From: Lycium barbarum | Lineage: Eukaryota > Streptophyta > Magnoliopsida > Solanales > Solanaceae | NCBI RefSeq assembly: GCF_019175385.1 | Contig: NC_083348.1 | Coordinates: forward strand, 46,894,950-46,958,949 | DNA: 64,000 nucleotides | Reading direction: 5' to 3' | Shown: positions 11,848 to 23,227 of the stretch, one piece after another | Layout: the number at the start of each line of letters is the position of its first letter | Position numbering within the stretch: the first letter of the stretch is position 1 | The notes under the pieces: generated by a model | Database searches by the model: none | What the model was told of the DNA's origin: nothing | Seen by the model: the letters and a program-made list of their open reading frames with translations, nothing else | Position numbers and translations under genes: made by a program

Positions 11848-14264
11848 TGTTACACCTTGGAAAATTCCCTGTTAACGTACAGTGAATAGGCTAGCGAACA
11901 GGACGACATGTACGATGATTTGATAAGTGAGCAATAGCATTTGATAATCCTAATGGATATTCAAGGCATTTAACGAAAAGGGACAAGGTTGTCAAGGAAA
12001 GTAAAAGATATGTTATGCGTCAGGTAGGAATTATGAATGGCGAGTTAATGAGGGCGTAACGATGTCTTGGAGAATAGTGATAACGTCCCTTAGATTGGTA
12101 TTGAGGTGTTAAAAAAGTGTCGAGAGTGTTCATAAGGATTGGAGATCAAACGAGTCGACGAGAACGAAATCGGAACAACTGGGCATTATACGGCCCAACA
12201 TACTGGCCGTATAAATTATACTGGTCGTATGTTAGGCCGTATAATTATTTAAGAGGGGCATCATCTACTGGACCAAACATACGGCCACACATATGGCCCG
12301 TATAAAATGTACGGACCATATGTTGGTCCATATATCTTGGTCGGGACAGGTTTCAATTTAATATAAGGACTTCTCTCCTTCATTTTATTTCATTTCTTTT
12401 CACTTCTCTACACTTCAAGAAAACTCTAGAACACTCTCCAATATTCATCTACAAGAAATCAAAGTACATCTATGATCAACTACACTAAATCCCTGAAATC
12501 AAGTGTATGAGACCTAATAAAAGTTCATCTACACCAAGAAAACCCAAGGAAGTGAGTTAGGGTTTTGGTGCAAGAAGGGAAGTTCTACTCAAGTGTTGTT
12601 CATCCACCATCCAAAGTGAGTTTTGTGATCATTCTTGATCTTTTAAGGTGTTGAAAGTTAAAAACACATGGATTGTTGAAAGACATAGAAAATGCGTCAT
12701 AAATATGGGAATAGTGATATTGTTGGGTAAATGTTTGGATTGAGTCATGACTATCGATATGTTGTGATTGTAAATATGTTATTAATGACATTTAGACCCT
12801 GGAATAAGTATTATATATGAGAAAACGCGATAGTGAGCTATAACCATAATTGTGGAGAAATTGAAGGGAAATGGTGAATTGTGCGAAATGTAGATGAATG
12901 ATGATTGTTGTTTGCGATATTGTGAATGTTGTTATGAACGTTTGGGAGTTGATATAGAATATGGGAAAGGTAGTAGAAACAAAGAAAATGCTGCCCTATT
13001 TTTCCTAGAAATAGTAACACGTTCTTATAGCCGATTAGCTAATGTTGATGTGAATTCTCTTGAAGGTAGAAACGAGGGCATTGAAGGAGAACAAGCAAGC
13101 AATAGATTAGTTAAGCATAAAAGGTATGTGAGGATATTCCTTTCTTTCTATGGCATGAATTCGATATCATGATTTCCCCTTTCCTCTCCATGAATTCTCT
13201 ATATTCCGGAAAGTCAAGAATTTATGATTATGAATAGCTATATGAGATAAGAGATATGTTATGAGTTAAATAATGATGATGATAAGCTTAAGTCTAAAGA
13301 TTCTAGAGTCCATGATATGATGTTCCTCTAAAGTTAATGATGTTGTTTGTTGTACACACTCACCTTATATACTATTTCCTTCAAGGTGAGGCAGGATACT
13401 TATAGATGCCCATAATGGAATCGGGGGTTCACGGCCTTATGTCACCTCGATAAAGTATAGCTATCTTTGAGTTATTATATATGCATTATGATGAGTACAT
13501 GTTGATGATATTACACGTTACCTATATGGACGGGCAGCCATACACACCACTATAGTAGGCAGCTTATACCCCGGACGCGGGAGGCCTGGACGCAAGTTAA
13601 TTATTATCACACCGTACCTATATGGACGGCCAGCTTCTACATTATCACACCGTACCTATTTGGACGGGCAGCTTATATATTATTGCATACATGATATGAT
13701 AATGATTATGAGTAAGTCAACATGTGTAATTTCTTTTATAAGCGACAGTCGTACACAGTTGCTTCTTATTGATGCTTCCTTTATCTCGGTAATGTATTAT
13801 TGTTTCTTATGCCTCTCATACTCAGTACAATGTTCATACTAACGTCCATTTTCTTTGGACGCTGTGTTCATGCCCACAGGTAGACAGAGAGGTGATCTTG
13901 ATCCAGACTCGTAGGAGCAGCTGATTTGAGAGCATTCCACTATTTCGGAGGTGCCTGTGATTATTCTTTTGTGTATGTATGCATATTTTGTGCACGACGG
14001 GGTCCTGTCCCGTCCCTATGTCTAGCACTCCAGTAGAGGCTCGTAGATACGCAGTGTGGGTTATATGGTCTCACGAGGTTACTATTGTATATATATATAT
14101 ATATATTATCATTTTGATAGCCGAAAGGCTTATGTCTATAAAAGCATCTATGTTCTCAAATGAAAAATGGTTTTCTTATTATATGAGTATGATGAGTAGT
14201 AGAACGAGTGGTGCTCGGTGGTTAGCCACGGGTACCCGTCGCGGCCCCTAGTCGGGTCGTGACA
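11848..14264 (+). repeat. 5' LTR of element D (2417 bp)
   Basis: It starts TGTTACACCTTGG and ends GGGTCGTGACA. Repeated CATACGGCCCGTATAA-type inverted repeats at 12189-12340 precede TATAAGGA (12362-12369). Donor-like AA|GTGAGT (12615/12616) and AAG|GTATGTGAGG (13123/13124) follow. A minisatellite with CCGTACCTATATGGACGGGC units spans about 13517-13680. Hairpins CGTCC/GGACG (13843-13861) and GACGGG/CCCGTC (13996-14014) lie near the 3' end, with an (AT)n run at 14090-14107. Confidence 0.92.
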
Positions 14265-14268
14265 AACG

Positions 14269-14280
14269 TGATATCAGGGC
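14269..14280 (+). promoter_or_regulatory. Degenerate primer binding site of element D
   Basis: TGATATCAGGGC differs at two positions from the canonical TGGTATCAGAGC and sits four bases after the LTR end. Confidence 0.85.
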
Positions 14281-14477
14281 AGTTCAGTCCTAGGAAGTGT
14301 CTACGAGCCGTGTCTAGTAGAGTCTTATTTATGGTGTGTTGCGCGCCACACTAATAAACAAGGGGCTACAGGGCATTTAGGAAAAATGACCATCTTTCAT
14401 CTTAAGAGATCGTGCGATTGAGCTGTGTTATAAGTTTATCTCCCCCTTAATAGTGTGCTATGATTTCAACAGAGCTG

Positions 14478-15394
14478 ATGAAAGGAAAAGCTACGGCAGC
14501 CCAGAAGGGTAAGATAGTGGTTGAAGAAGGGTTTGAACGAGAGCCGTCTATAGATATGGATGAGGGCGAACCCCAGAATAAGGCCCTACCTCGGTTTTCC
14601 TATACTTCACCCACTTTAGAGGATCAAAGGGGAGCCTTAACTTTAGCTCCAGCACCCCCAGTTCCTCCACCAGATGCCTCGGGCAAAGAGCTGAGGCAGG
14701 CTATTCTTTAATGACTCAATTGGTAGCCGCTCAAGCTCAGCGGCAGGATATGGGCCACGATAATAGGGGTTAGAGAAAGGGAGTTAATTCTTCAGGGTTT
14801 GATCATGAGTTTAGGGGTGCTCCAAGGCAACAATCCTCTAGGCACTCAGTTTGTTCAACAAGTGGTGTTCCTTCACAGTTTTCTAGACCCGGATTTGATG
14901 GTTCTACTTATTCTAGGTCACCCTAAAATCTCAGAGTTTCCAGTTCTCGAATTCGGAGTGGTTCTAGTCAGACGATATCCCCGGTGCCACGATGTACTCG
15001 GTGTCGCAGGTTACATTGGGGACCGTGCCGCTTGGGCTCGGATGTTTGTTATACTTGTGCTCGGCCAGGCCATATCATGCGCGATTGCCCATGGAGGCGT
15101 GGTAAAGGTAAGGTTCGGGCTACGGGAGTGATAGCTGGCTCTTCATCGTCGGTACGCCCTCCAAGGCTTAGGCCACAGATGTTAGTAGGTGGTGATAGAG
15201 ACCAAAGAGGAACACCCAGTCCAAGTGGATCCCAGCATCATATTCATGCGTTAGCTGAGCGACAGGATCTTGAGTCTTCCCCCGATACTATTCCAGGTAT
15301 ATTGTTAGTATCCTCTTATGATATGTGTACCTTGATTGATTTGGATCCTATGTTGTCATGTATCACTCCCGTTGTGATGATTGGGTTGAGGTGA
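14478..15394 (+). pseudogene. gag: gag of element D with deleted capsid core
   Basis: An acceptor-like TTTCAACAG ends at 14472 and ATG follows at 14478 (MKGKATAAQKGK, like F's gag start). The N-terminal Pro-rich part runs to about 14770 with a frame change near 14710. Compared with F and C about 190 codons are missing: the next readable block (GFDHEFRGAPRQQSSRHS, near 14795) already belongs to the basic tail. The zinc knuckle CYTCARPGHIMRDC is intact at about 15050, and the frame ends with the protease start (GILLVSSYDMCTLID). With no capsid core this product could not assemble on its own; it might still bind RNA through the knuckle, which is inference. Confidence 0.85.
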
Positions 15395-18300
15395 AAAATC
15401 TGAGCCCATCCGACAATTTGAGATGACTATATTTTTAAGTAACCTGGTGATAGCCAGAATCGTGAATTACGAGTAAGTTGATTGACAGTGAGTGAATATA
15501 AATAATATGTGTATGTATATAGATATTAGAATTTTAGACCGAGTGTGCAGGCACAACTTATGAGACAAGCTCTATTATTTATATCCTTTAATGGTAAGTG
15601 ATCCAGTGTGGCTGAGTTGCGTATTATGTGTGTTCCGGTATATGTCCTACTAAGACTACGGACGTGTTTTCTGGGCTATGTGCAGATTTGGGATTGTTAT
15701 GCTTACAAGAAAAACTCTGCCGAAATTTTCCTAGAATCTAAAAGGAGATGAGTATAGGCTTGTAATATGTCCTAACAGGAAACGATGTGGTGCAAAAAGT
15801 AATGGCGGGACGAGATTAAGTTAGGAGTATCATTAACAACTATATGAGATGAGTTAAATACTATTGAATTGATAGTAACAGTAGGTATAAGAGCGACATT
15901 GATACGGTAAAAAGAAATTCTTTGTACTACTAAAACAGGACATGGAAGAGAAAGGATAACTCCAACAGAGTGTGACACTGGAGTATTGATTGGATGGATA
16001 AGTGCAAGTAAGATACGATAAGTTTACTAGCAAATAAAGTGACAGTGCCCGGAGATAGAGGTACGAATACGAAGGGTTATAATGAATGAGAATACGTTGG
16101 TAGAACCATTTATATGGTAAGTGTAATAGGGCTGACTAGAAAGAGTAATAGGTTGAGTATGCTTACTTCACGAGGTTTATTCTATTGTATAAGCGAGATT
16201 GCGAATGAGATCAAGAAGTATCACTCTATAGAGTTGATTATGATCAGGGTATAATGAGAACGTAATAGGAATGGTAATACAAAGTATAGCAAGTAAATGA
16301 CTAAAGATGTGACATGTTCTATATGAATAAACAGTGAATGCAAATATGAAACCAACAAGCGAGCCATGGAGCAGTGGATGAGAAGGTTTATAAGACCTGG
16401 TTAGGGGAAAGTCCAGCATAGGGGTTCCTCAATGACAGAAATGATAGCAAGCAAAAGGCGGAAGTCAACTTGAAAAAGAAATCAGAGAAGAGTGAGATGG
16501 CAGAGTAGTAGTAGTTTGTGATTGGCATAATCAAGAATATGAGCGATATTTTTAGTCGGATGTAAAAGACCAAGACTACAGAAAGATGAATAACGAAAGG
16601 ATCAACACAATAAGGATGAGAGGAGATGATCAGAATGAACATTATAAGTTTTTGAAGCAAAGAATGGATTGTACAAAGGTAGTATACTCTAAAGGGCAAG
16701 CGGTACTAAGTTAAGAATAGGGTTCCTCGTGTGAAGAATAAAGGATTGATTATAAAATGGGAGGAAATAAGATAAATTGAGGAGGAAGGAATGTAAAGGA
16801 ATAAGAATGGGAATCGAAAGAGAAGGAAATACGCCGCAAAGTACACACACTTGAGAAGTAGTCGCGTTATGATTAAAGGAGGTTGCATCTCCTACGAATA
16901 TCCTATACCAAGTTAGAACGAGTAAATTATATGAAGTAAAGAGTTGAAAAGAAAAATATGATCATGAGTTGTGAGTTACCGTACGACGATAAAGCGATAG
17001 AGTAAAGCTATCATCAACGACAAATATAATACGATTATGATTGGTTTTGAAAATTAGTGTTGAATGCAAACCAAGGGCAAAAGAATAAGAGGCATGAGGG
17101 GTATTAGTGGCGTATGAGACTTAGGCCCTGGAAAACAAAGATGACGTGACAAGTGAACTTTGAGCACCGAAAAAGAGGGCAAGTGACATTATATGGATGG
17201 TATGGATAATTAGACCTACTACTATGGTGAGTATCCCTATCGGAAAGAAGCTGTTAATCGGAGCGGATTTAGACATTGACTCATAACTACTTGATGAGCT
17301 AAGTATAATACATTCTTGTTCGGATTGCTATATCGGTTGTATTATTTGGTTACAAGACTGCAAGGTGAGTATGCTAAGACTTCACACATGAATTATTGTA
17401 GGCATAGATTATGGGAAACGGTATGAGTAAGATGTAGCATAATGAGGGGTATATGGATTCAAGCTTTGAAGGTGAGGCAACGGATTTGAGAATGGTACAA
17501 GTAAAACCCTTAAAGGGGGGAAGCGAATAAAGAGGATACAAGTGTGGAGATTGAAATGATGGACCATAAGATGTGATAGATAAAGACTCTGAAACAAAGA
17601 GTGAGAGTTGCACAGTCTACCGACTAACAACTGAGCGGATATAAATTGAATAGGCATCTGAGACTGTACGGGAAATCATTCGTGGAAACCTCGAACCAGG
17701 TGACATTGATAGCAAATAACTCAAGGGATATTGTAAAATATAGCGATGCTATACTGGAATGGAGACAAAGGAACTAATGGGAGAGTCGTTGTTAATGATA
17801 TCGCTATTTATGAGTGATAATTAAGAGAGGGACCTAAGGTTTTCTATGGTAGAACATAAAATATGAAAATAAATAAAAAATATAAAGGAAGGAAGAGAGC
17901 ACGACGAGATAAGTTGCTACGGATAGACAAAAGACTTTTGAGTGTGAATGATCACCGAGCCTAGTCATAGTCGGGTACGCGAAACACCGAACCTTGGTGG
18001 TCGGGCATGCTATGTAAACGAGATGTATATGAATATGACCATGGATACAATATGTAAATGAGTACGATTATGAATACAGATGCAGATATGGATACATGTA
18101 TATGTATAGATGTGTATGTACACCAATCACGCAAGAAAAATTATGTAACTTGCAAGTAATTATACGTCGCCAATGAAACCAAGTGGGTACTTAAAAAGAG
18201 GAGTAAGAGGTAAACAAGAATAGTGTGGTCATGATACCCCGGGTGAGTTGAAGGAAAACATATGGTAAATTGAGTTGAAATGTTGAGTTCGGATTATTGT

Positions 18301-18400
18301 TAGGGATAAATAGGACAATTACTTGGAACATGACATAAGTACATGCTATACGCTTCCTACGGTAGCCTTGGGGTGTGACAACTTACGAATGCAATAAGAT
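15395..18400 (+). other. Purine-rich non-coding internal region of element D
   Basis: No credible coding frame is seen on either strand; short minus-strand openings only reflect the strong A/G bias. Long blocks match element A's internal region at 27870-33400. For example, the stretch at 16141-16260 aligns with 28396-28515 at high identity without large gaps, and 17250-17310 aligns with 32723-32785. A GAAACTCTGCCGAAAT motif occurs near 15713. The region replaces the pol gene, as in LARD-type elements. Confidence 0.82.
17950..18155 (+). repeat. Fragment of C-type LTR inside D's internal region
   Basis: The block with CACCGAGCC, GGTCGGGCATGCTATGTAA, then ATATGAATA-type repeats ending GTACACCAATCACGCA matches the minisatellite and following part of C's LTR (about 24985-25215). 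It lies well inside D and is not an LTR of D. A GGGTGTGACA string that resembles an LTR end occurs further on at 18371-18380. Confidence 0.75.
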
Positions 18401-18790
18401 CACTGGATGGAAGGGAATCTTAGTCCCCGATGCATTAGGCCTTATGAGATTGTAAGAAAAATAGGAAAGGTGGCTTATGAGTTAGATCTACCATCCATGC
18501 CCCGATGTTTCGTAAATATGTTGCAAATCCTACTAGGATCATGCTAGTAAATGATGTTCAAGTAACAGAAAAGTTGATCTATGAAAAGGTACCCATTGCC
18601 ACATTAAATAGGCAAGTACAGAGACTTCGAAATAAAGAAGTGGCCTCAGTTAAGGTCTTATGGTAGAATAACAACCGAGAAGAAATGACTTGGGAGGCGG
18701 AAGAGAAAATGAAATCCACATATCCGCATTTATTCCAACCCCGAAGAGAGATTCAAGATGAAACACCAACAATATAAGGTATGTATGCTT
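18401..18790 (+). pseudogene. Decayed pol C-terminus and chromodomain of element D
   Basis: The translation shows, with several stops and shifts, the integrase C-terminal segment (RPYEIVRKIGKVAYELDL) and the chromodomain region corresponding to C at 22640-23020. In DNA the two stretches are clearly homologous, but D has lost codons between the LDLP motif and the Met-Leu motif. D thus retains the last part of pol even though RT and integrase core are gone, which marks it as a deletion derivative of a complete element. Confidence 0.8.
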
Positions 18791-18943
18791 GCTTTTCATG
18801 TTTTTGGTCGTGTGTGGCCAATTTATAGTTCTATTGTGTTGTGGCCCTGTGAGGCAATACTATTATGGGTTGTTGTGACAGGATGGTAGTGCCAAATTAC
18901 AAGGGAAACTCTGGCGAAATTTTCGTAGAATTCCCAAGTAGTT

Positions 18944-18980
18944 AACATTAGAGGACGAATGTCCCAAAAGGGGGGAAGAA
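18944..18980 (+). promoter_or_regulatory. Pre-PPT hairpin and polypurine tract of element D
   Basis: ACATT-(A)GAGGAC(G)-AATGT is followed by AAAAGGGGGGAAGAA (18966-18980) directly before the 3' LTR. The polypurine tract primes plus-strand synthesis. Confidence 0.87.
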
Positions 18981-21411
18981 TGTTACACCTTGGAAAATTC
19001 CCCATTAACGTACAATGAATAGGCTAGCGAACAGGAAGACATGTACGATGATTTGATAAGCAAGCAATAGCATTTGATAATCCTAATGGAGATTCAAGGC
19101 ATTTAACGAAAAGGGAGAAGGTTGTCAATGAAAGTAAAGGATATGTTATGCGTCGCATAGGAATTATGAGCGACGGGTTAATGAGGGTGTAATGATGTAT
19201 TGGAGAAGAGTGATAACGTCCCTTATATTGGTATTGAGGTATTAAACAAGTATCAAGAAGGTTCCATGAGGATTGGAGATCAAACGAGTCGACGAGAACG
19301 AAATCGGAACAGCTGGGCATTATACGACCCAACATACTGGCCGTATAAATTATACTAGCTGTATGTTAGGCCGTATAATTATCCAAGAGGGGCATCATCT
19401 ACTGGACCAAACATACGGCCACACATACGGCCCGTATAAAATGTACGGACCGTATGTTAATCCGTATATCTTGGTCGGGAGAGGTTTCAATTTAATATAA
19501 GGACCTCTCTCATTCATTTTATTTCATTTCATTTCACTTCTCTACACTTCAAGAAAACTCTAGAACACTCTCCAATATTCATCTACAAGAAATCAAAGGA
19601 AATCTATGATCAACTACACTAAATCCCTGAAATCAAGTGTATGAGACCCAATAAAAGTTCATCTACACCAAGAAAACTCAAGGAAGTGAGTTAGGGTTTT
19701 GGTGCAAGAAGGGAAGTTCTACTCAAGTGTTGTTCGTCCACCATCCAAAGTGAGTTTTATGATCATTCTTGATCTTTTAAGGTGTTGAAATTTAAAAACA
19801 CATGGATTGTAGAAAGACATAGAAAATGGGTCATAAATATGAGAATAGCGATATTGTTGGGTAAATGTTTGGATTGAGTCATTACTATCGATATGTTGTG
19901 ATTGTAAATATGTTATTAATGACATTTAGACCCTGGAATAAGTATTATATATGAGAAAACGCGATAGTGAGCTATAACCATAATTGTGGATAAATTGAAG
20001 GGAAATGGTGAATTGTGCGAAATGTAGATGAATGATGATTGTTGTTTGCGATATTGTGAATGTTGTTATGAATGTTTGGGAGTTGATATAGAATATGCAA
20101 AAAGTAGGAGAAACAAAGAAAATGCTGCCCTATTTTTCCTAGAAATAGTAACACGTTCTTATAGCCGATTAGCTAATGTTGATGCGAATTCTCTTGAAGG
20201 TAGAAACGAGGGCATTGAAGGAGAACAAGCAAGCAATAGATTAGTTAAGTGTAAAAGGTATGTGAGGCTAGCCCTTTCTTTCTATGGCATGAATCCGATA
20301 GCATGATTTCTCCTTTCCTCTCCATGAATTCTCTATATTCCGGAAAGTCAAGAATCTATGATTATGAATAGCTATATGAGATAAGAGATATGTTATGAGT
20401 TCAATAATGATGATGATGAGCTTGATTCTAAAGATTCTAGAGTCTATGATATGATGTTCCTCTAAAGTTAATGATGTTGTTTGTTGTACACACTCACCTT
20501 GTATACTATTTCCTTCAAGGTGAGGCAGGATACTTATAGATGCCCATAATGGAATCGGGGGTTCACGACCTTATGTCACCTCGATAAAGTATAGCTATAT
20601 TTGAGTTATTATACATGCATTATGATGAGTATATGTTGATGATATTACACCGTACCTATATGGACGGGCAGACATACACACCACTATAGTGGGCAGCTTA
20701 TACCCCGGACGTGGGAGGCCTAGACGCAGGTTAATTATTTTCACACCATACTTATATGGACGGGCAGCTTATACATTATCACACTGTACCTATATGGACA
20801 GGCATCTTATACATTATTGCATACATGATATGATGATGATTATGAGTAAGTCAGCATGTGTCATTTCTTTTATAAGCGACAGTCGTACACTATTGCTTCT
20901 TATTGATGCTTCCTTTATCTCAGTAATGTATTATTGTTTCTTATGCCTCTCATACTCAGTACAATGTTCGTAATGACGTCCATTTTCTTTAGACGCTGTG
21001 TTCATGCCCACAGGTAGACAGAGAGGTGATCTTGATCCAGACTCGTAGGAGCTAGTAGCTGATTTGAGAGCACTCCATTGTTCCGGAGGTGCTTGTGATT
21101 ATTCTTTTGTGTATGTATGCATATTTTGGGCACGACGGGGTCCTGTCCCGTCCCTATGTCTAGCACTCCAGTAGAGGCTCGTAGATATGCAGTGTGGGTT
21201 ATATGGTCTCATGAGGTTACTATTGTATATATATATATATTTATATATATATATTATCATTTTGATAGCCGAAAGGCTTATGTCTATAAAAGCATCAATG
21301 TTCTCAAATGAAAAATGGTTTTCTTATTATATGAGTATGATGAGTAGTAGAACGAGTGGTGCTCGATGGTTGCCACGGGTACCCGTCGCGGCCCCTAGTC
21401 GGGTCGTGACA
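18981..21411 (+). repeat. 3' LTR of element D (2431 bp)
   Basis: It starts TGTTACACCTTGG and matches the 5' LTR along its whole length, including the inverted repeats before the TATA box, the minisatellite and the 3' hairpins. The (AT)n run at 21225-21256 is longer than in the 5' LTR. It ends GGGTCGTGACA followed by TSD TAGCC. Confidence 0.93.
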
Positions 21412-21898
21412 TAGCCGTAGATCTATGGGAAGTTTGTATGATGTATGACCAGAGAAGAGAGAAATGGCTCGTGAGCTCCAGTAGTTAGCTAGCCTTGGAG
21501 TTCGAGTAGTGGACTCAGGTAGCAGGGGAACTACTATTCAGAATTCAGCAGTCTTGTCGCTAGTAGCGGAAGTGAAAGGGCGACAATACGAAGGTTCCAT
21601 GCTAATGCATTGCAGAGATACACTCCCTCAGAAGGAGGAGTCATCATTTGAGATTACAGGAGATGGAGTTTTCCGATGCCGAGGCAGATTATGTGTTCCT
21701 GACGCGGCAGGTTTATGCCACCAAATATTAAGCGAAGCTCATTGTTCCTGTTATTCTGTCAACCCTGGAGCGATGAAAATGTACCATGATCTTAAATCTA
21801 TATATTGGTGGAATGGGATGAAAAAAAGATATAGCGGAATTCGTAGCTCAATGTCCCAACTATCAACAAGTGATAATTGAGCACCAAAAGCCGGCGGA
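21412..21898 (+). pseudogene. RNase H tail and integrase zinc finger of element C
   Basis: This continues C's pol after D: R-R-S-M-G-S-L-Y-D-V, then a TGA and a TAG before the open stretch from 21509. The zinc-finger region is recognisable (EAHCSCYSVNPGAMKMYHDL, IYWWNGMKK), but the His of the usual IHPG motif is Asn here, the last Cys of the CPNC pair is Tyr, and a frameshift follows GMKK. The zinc site is therefore broken. Confidence 0.88.
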
Positions 21899-22579
21899 TT
21901 GTTGCAAGCTATAGAAATTCCAACTTGGAAGTGGGAAGTAATTAACATGGACTTTATTACAGGCTTACCCCATTCTCGACGTAAGTATGATTCTATATGG
22001 ATGATTGTGGATAGACTCACGAAGTCAGCTCATTTCTTACCAGTTAGAACGACATATGCGGCGGAAGATTATGGAAAGCTTTATGTTAAATAGATAGTGC
22101 GCCTCCATGGTGTCCCAGCATCTATTATCTCTGATAGAGGGACTCAGTTTACAGCTAATTTTTGGAAGTCCTTCCAAGAGGGTTTAGGGACTCAAGTGAG
22201 CCTTAGCACGACATTTCACCCGCAGACTGATGGACAAGCTGAACGTACTATTCAGACTCTTGAGGATATGTTACGGGCATGTATGATAGATTTTGGAGGT
22301 AATTGGGACGATCACTTACCCCTCATTGAATTTGCTTATAATAATAGTTATCATTCTAGCATTCAAATGGCACCGTATGAGGCTTTATATGGGCGAAAGT
22401 ATAGATCCCCAATTGGGTGGTTCGAGGCAGGAGATATTAAATTGATATGGCCGGACTTGGTCCAGCAAGCCATAGAGAAAGTCAAGCTCATACAAGATTG
22501 GTTATTAGCAGCTCAAAGTCGTCAAAAGTCCTATGCGGATAATCGTCAAAGGGACTTAGAGATCCAAGTGAAAAATTAG
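21899..22579 (+). pseudogene. Integrase catalytic core of element C
   Basis: The DDE core is complete in outline: INMDFITGLPHSRRKYDS with the first Asp, IISDRGTQFTANFW with the second, and DGQAERTIQTLED with the Glu. A TAG at 22091-22093 interrupts between YVK and IVRLHGVP. The second half (EALYGRKYRSPIGWFEAGD, QSRQKSYADNRQRDLE) is open to a TAG at 22577-22579. Apart from these two stops the frame is kept, which suggests moderate age. Confidence 0.93.
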
Positions 22580-23023
22580 GTATTCTTAAAAGTGTCATCA
22601 ATGAACGGTGTAATGAGATTTGGCAAAAAGGGAAAACTTAGTCCCCGATACATTGGGCCTTATGAGATTGTGTGCAAAGTAGGCAAAGTGGCCTATGAGT
22701 TAGATCTACCTCCTGATTTAGAGTCAGTTCACCCAGTTTTCCATGTCTCGATGCTTCGTAAATGTGTCGGAGATCCTGCCAGGATCGTGCCAGTAAATGA
22801 TGTTCAAGTGACAGAAAAGTTGACTTATGAAGAGGTACCCATTGCCATATTAGATAGGCAAGTACGGAGGCTTAGAAACGAAGAAGTGGCCTCAGTTAAG
22901 GTTTTATGGAGAAGCAATAACTGGGAAGAGATGACATGGGAAGCGGAAGAAAATATGAAATCCAAGTACCCACACTTATTTCAGCCCCTAGAAGAGATCC
23001 AAGATGAGACATCAAGATCATAA
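22580..23023 (+). pseudogene. Integrase C-terminus and chromodomain of element C
   Basis: The frame reads VMRFGKKGKLSPRYIGPYEI, then DLPPDLESVHPVFHVSMLRK (the GPY/F module of gypsy integrases). The last 55 residues form a chromodomain: YEEVPIAILDRQVRRLRNEE, VKVLWRSNNWEEMTWEAEEN, and ending YPHLFQPLEE. Chromodomains of this group steer integration toward chromatin marks, which is family knowledge. The end of this frame at 23023 is the end of pol; a 3' non-coding stretch of about 170 bp follows. Confidence 0.93.
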
Positions 23024-23191
23024 GGTATGTATGTTTTCCTTTTTATGCATTTGGGTCGTGTGTGGCCAAATTCTATAGCTATTATGTTGTGGCCCTGTGA
23101 GGCATTATTATTATGGGCTGTTGTGACAGGATGGTAGTGCCATATTATAGGGGAAACTCTGGCGAAATTTTTATAGAATCCCCGAAGACTT

Positions 23192-23227
23192 AACATTCGA
23201 GGATGAATGTTCTTAAGGGGGGAAAAA
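23192..23227 (+). promoter_or_regulatory. Pre-PPT hairpin and polypurine tract of element C
   Basis: AACATTC-GAGGAT-GAATGTT (23192-23211) is followed by AAGGGGGGAAAAA (23215-23227), which abuts the 3' LTR. A GAAACTCTGGCGAAATTTT motif lies just upstream at 23152-23170. Confidence 0.9.

Larger units (their letters stand above)
11848..21411 (+). mobile_element. Element D: non-autonomous LTR retrotransposon inside C
   Basis: The LTRs are 11848-14264 and 18981-21411. The TSD TAGCC is at 11843-11847 and 21412-21416. Removing D plus one TSD rejoins C's RNase H reading. Internally D has a PBS, a gag with its capsid core deleted, the first codons of protease, then about 3 kb of purine-rich non-coding DNA, a decayed pol C-terminus and a polypurine tract. 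It therefore lacks RT, RNase H and integrase and would have needed a helper. The purine-rich internal DNA is shared with element A although the LTRs differ. LTR divergence (a few percent by eye) agrees with D being younger than A. Confidence 0.94.

Noticed and set aside
14090..14107. (AT)n run as a promoter TATA box in D's LTR
   Set aside because: It lies near the LTR 3' end, far from the inverted repeats and TATAAGGA at 12362, and varies in length between sister LTRs; it is a microsatellite.
16177..16888. Several minus-strand openings in D's interior (and 28436-29172 in A)
   Set aside because: The strand is A/G-rich on plus, so minus frames are rich in Ser/Leu/Phe/Ile with few stops. The A and D versions lose the common frame after about 35 codons, so there is no coding conservation.
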